The notes beneath the pieces are model-generated. The model made no database searches, was not told the DNA's origin, and saw nothing but the letters and a program-made list of their open reading frames with translations. Below are positions 21,868-33,397 of a stretch of DNA of 64,000 bases, piece after piece (the stretch's first letter is position 1; each line of letters begins with the position of its first letter). Position numbers and translations under genes: made by a program. The DNA comes from Linnemannia hyalina. Lineage: Eukaryota > Mortierellomycota > Mortierellomycetes > Mortierellales > Mortierellaceae. The DNA lies in NCBI GenBank assembly GCA_019671135.1, contig JAHRHY010000002.1, forward strand, positions 620,001 to 684,000, written 5' to 3'.

Positions 21868-22896
21868 TTATTGACGATTGTTGCGAATGACTTGAGCTGT
21901 TGATGGTTCCAATGGTAACAAGGCGGCGGCTACTTCGCGTCCTTCTTCTGCCAACATGTTGTATGTCGCTGCAGCATTGGCCTGGTAAGGGAATAAGTAC
22001 AACATTGGATAGAGATGTTAGATTTCCATCCTATTATAACGGTAAGGATAGCATATAAAGAGAAAAAAAAGAATCGATTGAAAGACTGATGTACGTACGG
22101 TGCTCATCATGTCGACTTGAAGACCGAGGCTACGGACCACGGCTCTGACTGCCGGACTCAAGGGCGCGAATGCCTTTCCAGTTCCCACAATCAAGATTTC
22201 TATTGGACGAGATGGCGTGTCGCGTTAGGTTTCGGGTTGTTTGCTTCATTCAATTGACGCCCTTCTTTGTGAACGGAAAGGGGCTGTTCGTTTACCTGGT
22301 CGGGGGTTCATCAACTCAAAGACTTTAAATATCTCCTTGGCAGTATCCTCGTCCATGGTCTCAAAAATAGAACGCGCTGGTTGCTGTGGTGTCGCCGTCG
22401 TCGAACTAGATGTTGGTGATGATGAGGCGGCGGTGTTCGTTTTCTTCAAGTACTTGTCGACAGCTCCGCCCTCTTTGAAAATATCCCAGAGAAAGACCTG
22501 GCCTCCGATACAGAGGACGGGTCCCTGAAGAGCAATGGCTTCGGTGGTGACAAAGCCATGCTTTGTGCAGGTGGTGACGGAGACTGTGCGGGAATCCCTT
22601 TCGTTGAACATGTTCATGAATCCGGAAATGGCGCTGTCGGCGTCTTCGATTGTTCCGGGTGTGGGAACATTCTTTTGGCGGAGGACTCCAGCGCCAGCAG
22701 CAGCAGCATTGCCGGCTTTACCGGGATGTTCTTTGTGGTCATTGTCGTTGTTGTGAAGGGATCGGAGTATGGTGTTGCTGCTGAAGAGGCGACTGTATAC
22801 AGCAGGGGTGCTGGTGGCAGTAGTAATTGCGGTCTTGGGTGTGGTGGACAGACGGGCGAGTGTCCTTGTGGTTGTCCTGAAAGGTGTTCGCAGCAT
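21868..22896 (-). CDS. NDUFAF3: Complex I assembly factor NDUFAF3
   Basis: Three exons (22896-22296, 22199-22099, 21981-21868) encode 271 residues. The N-terminal 45 residues are rich in Arg, Thr and Ser with almost no acidic residues, a mitochondrial presequence. The DUF498/NDUFAF3 domain follows: GFVTTEAIALQGPVLCIGGQ, VFELMNPRPEILIVGTGKAF, LSPAVRAVVRSLGLQVDMMS and STANAAATYNMLAEEGREVA, ending AAALLPLEP. NDUFAF3 works with NDUFAF4 in assembling the Q module of respiratory complex I, so this fungus should have complex I. An unusual insertion of Ser/Thr/Ala/Gln repeats (about residues 155-180) lies between LWDIFKEGG and ARSIFETMDE. The gene converges with PRP38, stops 144 bases apart. Confidence 0.9.
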
Positions 22897-23169
22897 GGTT
22901 GGTTGGTTGGTTGTTGACTACGGCGTGTTTGTGTGGAGAAGTACGGCGATAAAGGGGACAAAAACAAGACCGGGATCGCGCATGGATTGAATCGGATCAC
23001 GTGCGATCAGCTCGCTCTTTTCCTTGCTTTTTTTCTTGTCATCCTTTTTTTTTTCCTCTTGACACTCACCCCGTTCATTGTTCACCCCGTTTACACCCCA
23101 CGACCCCTTTTAACTACTACAACTCTTTTTTTCCCTCTCTCGCTCTCCTACCTCGCACATCCACCAGCC
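22897..23169. promoter_or_regulatory. Bidirectional promoter with CACGTG box
   Basis: 273 bp separate the NDUFAF3 and HERPUD-like start codons. A palindromic CACGTG lies at 22998-23003, followed by a pyrimidine-rich stretch leading to the + strand start. CACGTG is bound by bHLH regulators in fungi; binding here is inference. Confidence 0.5.
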
Positions 23170-25050
23170 ATGGACTCGCAGCTGTCAGTGGTCATCAACT
23201 CGCCCACACACACCCCGCACAAGTTCACACTCGACCTCAGCCGACAGTGCACTATTCTCGAACTCAAGGAGATTATCGTCACTCGACTCGACACTAAGCT
23301 CACTGTCTCTGACCAGCGCCTTATCTTTGGAGGCCGGATCCTCGACGACAAAGACACTCTCGACCGTGTCTTTGAGAAGGTAACCGCAACACAACCGCAC
23401 AACTTATCGTACTCCACTCTTCTTGAGCTTGGACCTTTGGTTGTTTACTAACCTTTGTTTCTACTTTCCACTTGGTAGGTTGACTGTTCCAGTATTTCAC
23501 CAACGATTCACCTTGTTGTTTCGCACCGACATGAACCAGGGCAAACACAGCAACAAACACCTCTACACACCACCACTACACCCACCTCACCAGCACCCAT
23601 TCGCTTCAGAGGCAACTCTGACAACTCCCCCTCTACTGCATCAACCAACACCAACACAGCTGCAACGTCAGGCACCGACCTGAACAACTTTGCATTTACG
23701 CCATTCACAACGGCCACACCAGCAGCAGCAACAGCAACAGGAGCCCGTGATGGCCGAACCGAGACAGATGCCTCCAACAGCACAACAAACACAACAACTG
23801 CCTACAGCCCTTTCCCATTTATGGCCACCGCAGGGGGAGTTCCTGTGATGGTACCTATGGCTCCTCAGGCGATGCAATATGTACTCGTCAAGTAAGTTTG
23901 TTGTCTCAGTGCTATTGTTGGTCGCCTGGTCGTGCTCCTCCCTCCCCCTTTGGTTTTCTCCTGACACAAGACAAACAAGAGGGCAAGCCCGGGTCAGGAC
24001 AAATAGGATTTGAGCACGTAACACCATCCCTGCACGGGACTCCCGTTCCATACAATGCAATTATAAACCCTTGACTAAACTATTTCTTTCTATCCTTTTT
24101 TTTTTCTTCAGCGGGATGCCCTATTTGGTCCCAGCTGTTTACCTTCCCATGTTACATTATCAGCAGATGCAACAGACATATGGACAGTTCCAATTCCTCC
24201 CTGACGGCGCGCCATTTTTACCCTCACACCAGAACATCAACAACATTAACGGCAATATCAACAACCCCATCGTGGATCAGGTACGCGCAGGCGCGGCCGT
24301 TGCAGCAGAAGCACCCCAACAGAACGCACAGGAAATTGCCGCGCGGGATCAACGCAGAGCCGCCTCTTTGTGGTTGTTGATGAAGTTGGCGTTTGGCATT
24401 TATCTCTTTGGACAAAACGGAAGCATTGAGCGGCTAGTGCTCCTTCATATCGTTGCTCTCGTTATCTTTTTGTACGTATATTGCATGGTTGTACAATCAT
24501 CGGTTTTGTTTCATGTAATTAGACCTTGGCGCTAATAGGCGTTTTCTTCGTATTTGTTGTTAATGCTACTATTAGGCACCAAACTGGACGGCTTCGAATT
24601 GTTCGCAGGATAGTTCAAAATCCACCAGCAGAGGATGCAGCGCAGGGAGCAGCAAACCCTGTCCCTGGCGCCGCTGCTCCTCAACCAACTCAAACCACCA
24701 CTTCTACATCTACGACAACTACGACCACAACATCCACATCTACCTCTGGCCCTGCTAACAGCAGTGCATCGACAGCAAACAGCAGCAGTAACAGCGGCAC
24801 CAATACCCAATATGCCGCCACATCCACCTCCGAGAGTTCAACGACCCAGCAGCAGCAACAACAAGGAGGAAATGCACAAGCACAGGAGACAGTGACAGCA
24901 ACAACAGAAGCAGCTCAACCTCAAGTGTCACCATGGCGTAGCCTCGAGCATGCACTGCTGACCTTTGTCACATCGTTGGTTCCAGCGCCTCAGCCTGATA
25001 TTGACCCTGCTGTTGCGGCTGCCGCGGCCGCAGGCGATCGTGGGATGTAA
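23170..25050 (+). CDS. HERPUD-like ubiquitin-domain ER membrane protein
   Basis: Four exons (23170-23379, 23479-23891, 24112-24471, 24576-25050) encode 485 residues. An N-terminal ubiquitin-like domain (about 4-85) reads FTLDLSRQCTILELKEII, SDQRLIFGGRILDDKDTL, then across the splice VFEKVDCSSISPTIHLVVSH; there is no terminal Gly-Gly, so it is not processed like ubiquitin. A Thr/Asn/Ala-rich linker follows, then two hydrophobic segments near residues 292-330 (LWLLMKLAFGIYLFG and LVLLHIVALVIFL) separated by QNGSIER, and a long S/T/Q-rich tail. Domain order matches HERPUD1/2, which scaffold HRD1 in ER-associated degradation. A TMUB or Dsc3-type protein is an alternative, but the position of the hydrophobic hairpin fits HERPUD best. 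Confidence 0.75.
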
Positions 25051-25452
25051 TTATGACGTCCTTCTCGGCACTCCAAAAGTTCATCATTCTACGATACGAA
25101 CTATGGATAGCTCCACCTTCTCTTTTTCAAATCCAACCCTCTCCTCTTCCAACTAGATACCACTTGTCTCCCTTCCTGTTTATTTTTTGTTGTTGCCAAG
25201 AATTCCCATTTCCCCCCTCCATTTTTCCATGACAAAGCGCTTACGAAAACAATAAAATAAAAAAAGCACGCTAAAAAGCTATTCCGCGTCTGGCACCTTT
25301 GTCCGACGGGAAGAATACAGAAACATCGAACAGTCCATCGCGTGTGAGGCGCATTTTTACCGAGTTCCCAGACCGCTTTTTCCGTGAATATTTTTATTTG
25401 GGCTGTTTGTAGGACGTGCGAAGGACGACAGGCAAGACAGGACTGAGAAGGT
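25051..25452. other. Convergent 3' region
   Basis: 402 bp between two stop codons; no gene seen. AATAAA at 25251-25256 on the + strand, 200 bases after the HERPUD-like stop, may be its poly(A) signal. Confidence 0.5.
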
Positions 25453-28400
25453 TCAAGAATGCTTGGGTGCTTGTGCGGGCTGTAGGATGAGTAGGCGGTG
25501 GAGCCTTGATCGGACAGCTTGGCTCTCCTGAGCAGGTAGATATGCCAGTGCCAATGAAAGACAGTCGATCTGATCGGCGTTGAGCATCTCCTTTGGCGCC
25601 TCTCTTTCATCTCTGACAGCGGTAACGGGGTCCACGTTAGAAGACGTGGAGGCTGTTGGTTCACTCACGACTGCATTTGACGCACGGGCATTAGTGGAAT
25701 CTACTTCGTTTTGAGTGGCTGAGGGTTCTTGAACAGCTGGAGTCATCTTGATACCATTGAACCAGGCCTGTGTGCCCTTGTCTAGCGTACCAGTTGCTGC
25801 CTGACGTGCCTCCTGCTGGCTACGACCTTGAAACCCAAGCCCACGTACGAGTTCACGGCTTGCTGCTGCTCCTTTCTGTCCACGAACTCCACGACCACGA
25901 CCCCTCCCACCTCGTCCTCGACCTCTATGGTTTCCACCACCACTGCCAGCATCATCATCATCACGTACAACAGCCAGTTCTAGCAACGACTTGCCATAGA
26001 AGCTATCCTGCTGACTAACGAGTGCCTCAGAGAGGTTCATGGCCATCAGGACCAATTCATCCCTTGCCTTGGCACGCGCGACGTCCAATTGCCTCTTTGT
26101 CGCATCATCCATGGGTTGGCTCATAAAGTCCAGGTATGCGTTTCGCCAGCAGGAGGCACTCTCCTCTGTGGAAGGTGGTAGCTCGATTTCTGAGTGTGGG
26201 GTGAGGCGGTTTGGGAAGGTGTTGGCCGGGTGTTGAGTGTCGACAATGTTCGACATTTGGCAGACTTTCATGAAGCAATATATGAGATGGTCCAAGGGTA
26301 CTTTTGTCCATTCTATCCGAATGGCCTATTTGTGAAAGCAAAGGGGCGAGTGGAACCAACTTCGTTAGGTAATTGCGCTTGCAAAACAACAGCTGCTACT
26401 TACGATTACTGTAACAAAGAATCCGCGTTGTTTAAACATTACCTTGAGGGTGGACTGTACTAAAGACGCGACATGATCCGGCATCATATCGTACCCCATA
26501 TCAGACTGGTAGACCTGTAGGACAGATTCCAAGCCCTTGGACGGAAGAGGGTCCAGCGAGAACCGAAGAACCGTCGTCAAAGTCAACAAGATATCCAATG
26601 AATTGCCAACATTCTTGGGATGAGTAGAAGACTCTGTTGTCTCAGAGTTTTCTTCGTCCTGTTGACGACCGACATGCTTGAAGTTATCCCAGTAAGATCC
26701 CAACACGGGTAGCTGGCTGTCGCCGGGCGAGTTGTCCAAATCATCCCAGTACAAGTTGGGATTGCTGGGTCCTCCCCAGAGTTGCGCCATGACCGGCACA
26801 GCATGTGTGAGCAGTCGATGGCTTTGGTGGCGTGTACTGATACTCAAGACGCGGTAAAGCGCCGGCGTCATCGCCAATCTGAGGATGTGCTGTGTTGAAG
26901 GTGGTGGGTCGCCACCAAAATCGATAGCCTAGTCATTTCAAAAACAAATGGTGGCAAGTTTTAGTATCGCAGCACGTAAAACAGAGCGATGAGTATGCAT
27001 ACTCAAGATAGTGCCCTACCTGAATCATGTCTGCGAGTACATCGTCGCACATGCGTCCCAAACCCAAGAACAATACAATAGCCTCCGCTGCCGTATCCAC
27101 AGTAAGGATATCCAAGTTCTGCAATATCGAACGCGAATACTCAAACGCTCGCAGTCGATCGCCACAGAGACAAAAGAGTTCCTCTGGCAACCTTGGAATC
27201 CCCATATCCAACGTCAAGTTCCTCTGGCATGCATCCATAAGAGGCACGGTGATCAGCCTCGACTCTAAATCAACAAGCGCGCTACTTTCCCCCTGGATAG
27301 CCTGCCCGAATCCCGCAAACAGCTCTCGCTCCTCCTGATCATACTCTGCCAGCGATGAGACGTAGGCATTCATCCTGAGAACAATGGTCTCGCAGAGTCT
27401 TGAGAGACCGTCCAAATGTTCGCCTCCACCTCGTTCTACAGTGGTTTTTCTACGACTGTCGTGTCCCTCGGCCGTCCAAGGGTTGTGCATTGTCCTTAGC
27501 TGCAACAACCGAAGTAGGATCCGTAGCTGAATTCCACGAGGTATAGGGCTCTCGCTCTCCATAACTCCTGCCGTTGATGTTTGGACGGATTCACGCTCGT
27601 AAATAGTCAACAAGATCCGAGTGACGGACTGAAACAGCGGGCTCGGATGACCACTCTCCAGCTCATCCAAGAAGGGAGCCACGCAGTCTACCAAAAACGC
27701 TGTCGGGTCCAACAACTGCATCCCGGTCGTAGGTGATCGTTTGGCCATCGCTTTGATCACAAAGTCGACAAAGTTGTCCTGTTGCTGCTCACTCCATATT
27801 AGTCCGGGATCGGATTCGTTTGCTGTCGGTTTGTGGAGGATATGTTGAAGTACGGACAACAAAAGTGTTGGCTCTGATGGACTAGCGCGCAGCCAGGTCA
27901 GTTGACCAAGCCCAAGGATCGCCTGAAGCAGAAGCGCGCACTGACCGCGATTCACAATGATCGAGTGAACCACCCTTGAAAGAACTCGGTACGGCGCTAT
28001 CAGCGAAATCTGCACACAAAAACCACTAAAAGTCAGAACAAAACCTAAGGACTGTATTTGACGGATGTAGTGACAGAAATGAGCGGTTACCTTGACAAGT
28101 GCCTCGATAGTATGTGGTGAGACGGCGGACGACTGTGGCGAGTCCTCAGAGACAACAACTTGGTTGAGAGTGGATGTCAAGAGGGTATCGATGTTCATCC
28201 TCCAGAACCCCCACGATCCAAATAATGGCCCCCTTGCATCCTTGCATATCACACTAGGAAGATAAGCAAAGTCGTGTTGTGTCAGCCGTTTGCCTACCTA
28301 CAAGACCAAAACTCAGACACAGAGAAGAAGGAAGAGATACTCACTTGGATTGGTAGAAGAGATGATCGCGGAGGCAGAGTCTCAGGCCAACTCGTTTGGT

Positions 28401-30415
28401 GAACACTGACAACAAAAGTTCACAGCCTAATTGAAACGTATCTGCAGGCATCCTGGCAGGATCTGCTCGATGTCTTCTCAGGTATCTCAAAAGTGTCGAG
28501 GAAAGGTCCCAGTGCAGATCATGATCGCAAACGATATCCGCCAGCTCTTCGTTGATATACCTACAAAACAAGATGCAATGTCGATCAAGGTACGTGTCAG
28601 CCAAAGATTCTGCGAATAGCGTCAAAACACAAACACAGATGAGGCGGGACATAAAGACTTACGATTCACCAAATTCAGCAAAGAACTGGAGCTTGAGTTT
28701 GGCACAAGAAAGCCAGCCAGCGGATCGACTGCGGATAGTCGACTCGATCCATTCGATATGCTCCTGCAAAACCTTTGTTCGTTCTTGATGATGGCACTGA
28801 AGCTTGTAGGTTGCAAGTCGGCTCATCGGTGTCGGCGGGTATGTAGGAAAGTCTTGCTTGCGCCGAAGGTTGTCGCAAATAATCATGAATGCTTCTTGGT
28901 GGTTGCTACAGGGCAATATCTGGGATTTGTTTCCCTGTGAAGCGGTATTGCTCTGGCTTTTCTTTGCCACCAATTCAGCATCTCTTCGCAGTCTAGTTGG
29001 AATGATTCATAGAGGAAGTCAGATAAAAAAACCTGTTAGTATTTTCATGAGATGCTTAAGAAACGTAGATTTTGTCCGTTACTAGAATGACTTACACCGC
29101 CTGCAATATGTCCTTGCTACTTCTCGTTTTGGTTTCCTAAAGAAGTCGAAGCAAGCTGGTTAGTACTATATTTATGAGGTCCTGTCATTTTTGCTATTCA
29201 GACATCGTTGGCGTGATGATGGATAGGTACCTCGTGCTTCCTGCGTTTTGGTGACCTTTCAACTGACGAAAGTAGCTCTGAGAGTTTAGAGCCAGATCCT
29301 CCGGTAAACAGCTGGTCCCACCTTCTCAAGTCCCCATATATCTCCTGTCCGAACTGACCCACTCCTCCTTGGATAGGGTGCTCCACCAGAATGGCGATAA
29401 TATCCGCCAAAAGTCCTTGAATGATTTCGTCCGCAACTCCTGATTGAACCGCATCGATCTGATCCTTGTCGCCTAGACCCCAGTAACTGATACCGCCTCT
29501 CTGCCGTCGGTTCTGCCGCAATATGAGTTGGTGGAGAATATTTTTGAACGAGACACGAAAAAGGCGGCGGATGCTCTCACACTCCTTGGCTCGATCTGTC
29601 CACATACGTATAAACTCTCCTGGATTCTTGGAAGCCTCTTGTGGGTGTGGTGGAGCCTGTTTTTTCCTGTAATGAGCGTCGATCTGGTCCACGGTCCAGA
29701 TAAACAGACCTCTAAACAGCTCGGTTGTGACCTCTGAAGACTCTAAGATCAATCCAACCAGGCGCATGCTTTCCTTATGAGTGACAGTCAGCAATGTGGC
29801 CAAAAGTTGATTGCCAAGACCGAGTCCTGTCAAGAGCTTGAGGTACGCGTCAGTATTCAATGGCCACTTGGCGTTGAGTTCCAGAAACTGGTCCGCACAC
29901 TTCCCTAGGAAATTACAAACGGTGAGAAAAAAGCACTTCAGTAAATGGAGAATCAATTTGGTGGATCCTTCTGTCAAAATTATCGGAGTACTTACTTCCA
30001 GACCATGCGTCAAACATGTATCCATGAAGTAGATCCCGTTGCGCGTACTGGTCCTTGCCTCGCGAGTGCAGGTGCTTCAAGCGTGTCTGCATCTGACATG
30101 TGGATCTATACGAATGATGGACGACAGCTGTCAATATTGAGTCCAAAATATTGTAATAGCAATGCTGCTTAGATGTTCCTAACTGTCGGCATTACCTTGG
30201 ACGAGCCCGTGCCTGGCCGTGATAACCATAGCACGACAGGATTGCGGCCTCCAAATCTAGCTATTGAAGAGTCGAGTATTGGACGTGTCAGACAATAACT
30301 TGGAAGGATATGAAGAATGGATACTAGACAAAAGCTGCGTGATAGATAGAAGGATGAGTCTTGCCTTGAGAGAGAGGGCGTCTTTCCCTGTCCTGGACAA
30401 GGGAGTCGTCGCCAT
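25453..30415 (-). CDS. Large helical protein with RGG tract, unknown
   Basis: I assembled eleven exons (30415-30325, 30256-30196, 30105-29996, 29904-29231, 29136-29096, 28992-28663, 28560-28345, 28253-28091, 28009-27020, 26928-26443, 26325-25453) into one frame of 1344 residues. I do not recognise the family. The first 1100 residues are almost entirely helical and Leu-rich, like an alpha-solenoid, for example LLTGLGLGNQLLATLLTVTH and LLQAILGLGQLTWLRASPSE. A basic SPKRRKHE near 305-312 could be a nuclear signal. Residues about 1182-1203 form an Arg/Gly tract ([13 protein letters not shown]), typical of RNA-binding or methylated regions; the tail is low complexity. A nuclear scaffold is a guess only. 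Exons 3-11 are well constrained by phase; the first junction is not, since a GC donor at 30364 (AAG|GCAAGA) is an alternative. The start is 204 bp from divergent COA5. Confidence 0.7.
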
Positions 30416-30619
30416 GCTTTGGGCCATTCGAACGCAGGTGTGCTAACAAGAGAAGGAGATGTGTGCACAAAGAAAAAAAAAGTGCAAAGCCCGTTCGCCC
30501 TCATTTAACAATGATTTCAAGGAACGAAGTCACTCCCTCCTCCGTAAACACATATGTTGCCAAGGAGCTCTCTCTTTTTTCTCCGAGTCCGAACACCTTA
30601 CCACTACAACAAAACGACA
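30416..30619. promoter_or_regulatory. Compact bidirectional promoter
   Basis: 204 bp between the ATG of the unrecognised large gene (-) and the ATG of COA5/PET191 (+). No known element is recognised. Confidence 0.5.
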
Positions 30620-30986
30620 ATGCCATCAAGCTGCAAGGAGATCCGCATCGAGTTGGCAGAGTGCATCCTCAAGTCAGACTGCATGCTCAAGGACGGCCTG
30701 TCGGCAAAGGAATGTCTCCATTCTGACAACGAGTACAGGATCCCTGCAGAGTGCACAGCGATCAAACGGAGTTTTTTCGAATGCAAACGCGGCATGGTAA
30801 AGAATAAGCCCGTTTCTTGGCAATACCTCAAATGAACTACAACAACGACAAGGACGACGTGTGCAAGGAAGAGATGCCATGAAATATGTTCCTCTCAATT
30901 TGTATCTAACCCATCATGGCACCTGTTGCTCCTCTGTTGCTTTATAGTTGGATATGCGGAACAGATTCCGTGGAAACAAGTCATAG
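30620..30986 (+). CDS. PET191: Cytochrome c oxidase assembly factor COA5/Pet191
   Basis: Two exons, 30620-30796 and 30948-30986, encode 71 residues. Two perfect Cx9C motifs are visible: CKEIRIELAEC near the N-terminus and CTAIKRSFFEC, with a further C pair between them (DCMLKDGLSAKEC). The second exon (39 nt) supplies LDMRNRFRGNKS, so that FFECKRGMLDMRNRFRG matches the family ending in yeast Pet191 and human COA5; reading through the intron instead gives an unrelated end, so the splice is well supported. Twin-Cx9C proteins are imported into the mitochondrial intermembrane space by Mia40. Pet191 is needed for assembly of cytochrome c oxidase. Confidence 0.95.
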
Positions 30987-32012
30987 ACGATTTTCAGGAA
31001 GCCTTCTCCCCGACAAGGCAACCATTTACACATAGGCATAGGCATAAACAAGGAATAACGGGAAAGAGGCAGACAGCAATAGAGATCTACGGGACCTGCC
31101 ACCCTCCATTTGAGCACCATCCACCAGCTGCACCCGTCAAGTGAACAACAACATCTCCAACCTCAAACATTACGAACCCTTCCCTTGCCCACCGTCAAGT
31201 CAAGTTCGCACTAGATTGTACAATAATAAACGATGGAGTCCAAAAATACCGGCTGCAATGACATTTCAAGTGTAAGGGGATGATGTACGAAGGAAACGAC
31301 ATAGAGCCACTGCAGTCGATCCGCAGTTAACTTTCTCTAAGGCGCGACTAACGTCCTCTTCAATTCAACATTCCCGATCATTGATCAAGTTCTCAATTGA
31401 CTCGACATAGTATTGTGGCAATTGAGAAACGCGATTGCAGCTCACGCGCGAAGTCATCTGTTGATAGGGTCCTTGCAGATCTTCCTTGAATAAAGTACAT
31501 AATCTCCTGAACACCACGACATATGGCTTGCGTCTGCAAAGACGCAATCCCCCTTGAGAGCAACCGCCCATATTCCCGCAAGAATCGACAAACGGGTGAA
31601 GCCAACGCTGAGACTATGCCATTGATCCTCAGTATCCATCGTTACCGTGTGCATGTGCGTGTGTGTGTTTTTTTTATTGGGTGGTTGATGTCCACCCTCT
31701 CCTGACTTGTCGAGTTAGCTATCATTACAAAGAAAAATACGGGCGAAAAAAAGGTCGAAGAAAAGCATAATAGAGCAAAAGATGTGCGCCGTCAAAAAAC
31801 AGGATGGAAGGTGTGGTGTGGAGGTGTCCTGCAGATGACATTGCGTTATTTTTTCCAGAGTTGGTGAATGTTTTGTTGATTGCGAGTAGAAGAAAGGCGC
31901 CGTACAGATTTCTCTGTGTATATACTGGTGCCATCAATCCTTTTCTCTCCTTCGCTTCGTGCCCTACTCCTCCATCTTCCGATCCGCTGGTGGGTGATTG
32001 TGGAGGGTGAGC
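30987..32012. other. 1-kb gap between COA5 and SmD3
   Basis: Convergent 3' region. AATAAA at 31225-31230 (+) may end the COA5 transcript. A coding-like stretch on the minus strand at 31365-31605 is listed separately. Nothing else is recognised. Confidence 0.45.
31365..31605 (-). pseudogene. Possible frameshifted small gene or relic
   Basis: Minus-strand frame 31605-31393 reads as a helical, protein-like sequence (FLREYGRLLSRG, AICRGVQEIMYFIQGRSA, LSTDDFARELQSR) and then loses character. The frame one base away continues plausibly (VSQLPQYYVESIENLINDRE) to a stop at 31365. The switch lies near 31430-31445. This could be a gene broken by a single-base indel, a sequencing error, or chance. No family is recognised and no good start is seen. 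Confidence 0.25.
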
Positions 32013-32753
32013 CTAATCCCTGCCGCGGCCACGGCCGCCGCGTTCGCCTCTGTCGCCTCCACGTCCACGACCACCGAACCCTCCTCTTCCGCCTCCTCGA
32101 GCTATTATTTATCATAAAAACACACCACCAAACGGTTAGCAAAACGAAGAGAGACCAAATGACACATTGGAGCTGCAACAAACACAGCGCGACAGCATAA
32201 GACTTGCTGGCGAAGTGGCAAAAAAAACATAACTTGCCTTGAGCTCTTGCTACTGTAGCTTTGCCTCTTCCAAGTCCAATTCCTTTGCCCTTCATTGATG
32301 CTGCTCCTTGCTGTTTGAACATGGGTGCGTTCTTGAGCATGTCTGGTACGATAAAGAAGCGAATATGAGAGCCACGAATGTAGACCTGATCCAGTTGTGT
32401 CAAACGACCGTCCCTTGCGGTCATGGTGATGTCCTTGAGCTGCACATTCATGTTATCCTCAGCTATTGAAGTATACAAGTGGTAAAGGAGTTTTCTTTCC
32501 TGCGTTAGTTTTCTTTTCCATGAAATTGAAGAAGGCATGATGCCTTGGAAAAGCGTGTTTCTTTGTTTGGTCATGGCGAGGCAAGTGGCGAAGTTTTTTG
32601 TGGAAGGCGTGTGTTGTTGTGGTCCAGTAAGGCTGTTGTTGTTGCTTTACCCTCGAAGAGAGTCCCGCGGTAGACGGATCCAGTCTTGAGCTCGATGGTG
32701 ATGATGTGGCCCTGGGCCTCGTGGAGCAGCTTGATGGGGACACCGATAGACAT
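32013..32753 (-). CDS. SMD3: Small nuclear ribonucleoprotein SmD3
   Basis: Three exons (32753-32651, 32462-32238, 32101-32013) encode 138 residues; human SmD3 has 126. Sm1 motif: [20 protein letters not shown] followed by [14 protein letters not shown]. Sm2 motif: [20 protein letters not shown]. The tail is an Arg/Gly domain, [16 protein letters not shown], then GRGRGRD, the symmetric dimethylarginine substrate in Sm proteins. SmD3 is one of seven Sm proteins forming the ring on U1, U2, U4 and U5 snRNAs. The last intron is GC-AG (G|GCAAGT); any GT donor nearby changes the frame of the RG tail, so this is firm. Confidence 0.96.
32102..32237 (-). other. GC-AG intron in SmD3
   Basis: Donor CAAG|GCAAGT, the best consensus for GC donors, and acceptor AATAG; 136 nt. 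Splicing joins KATVARAQ to ARGGGRGG in the frame expected of SmD3. Confidence 0.9.
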
Positions 32754-33397
32754 GGTGAATATATTATGTTGTGAGTGAGTGCTGAGAGTAATGCCAGAAA
32801 AAAGAGATCACACAAAGGCGATCAACTACTTCAACTGCCAACGGGCGAAATCATGACGTCACCGAGAGTAGTGGCGGCCCTTGCTGCCGCCACCAAATTA
32901 TCATCTTTGAGTGCTTTTCCACCTTCACGACCTCGCTTAACTTAAGGACGCGTGTGTTCGAAGTTTTGGACTCTGAGGAACAATGAACCCTCTCCGCAAC
33001 GCATCAACTAGAAGCATTCTCCTTTGATAAAGATACACAAAGTACGTTTAACGCCACCGAAACGCCAATCTGAAACGGGAGGTTGTGTTGGCACTCGGGC
33101 ACCAATTCCACGCATTCAAAAACCAGACATCGTGTTTCAAGTACTTCCTTATGATAGAGTTCAAAGTGCTGGCGAGAAACAAACTTGAACATGCTTCAAT
33201 TACTTAGACTCACAAATACTAGAGTCGGTACTACTTTAGCTCTTTCAATAGTGGATTGAGGCCTACACTTTCTCATAAAGACTATATTACTTTACGAAGC
33301 GAAACCGTTGAACAAGTGAGATATAATAGTATGGATGAAAAAGATGATGATGGAAAGCCATCGATTTTATTAGATGAAGTGGGGTATGGTATACATA
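32754..33397. other. Gap between SmD3 and first OPT gene
   Basis: Promoter of SmD3 on the left, 3' region of the transporter on the right. It is more AT-rich than the neighbouring coding DNA and has no recognisable gene. Confidence 0.5.
32854..32861. promoter_or_regulatory. CRE-like palindrome TGACGTCA
   Basis: A perfect TGACGTCA lies 101 bp upstream of the SmD3 ATG. This is the consensus for bZIP factors of the CREB/ATF type. Function is inferred from sequence and position only. Confidence 0.5.
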
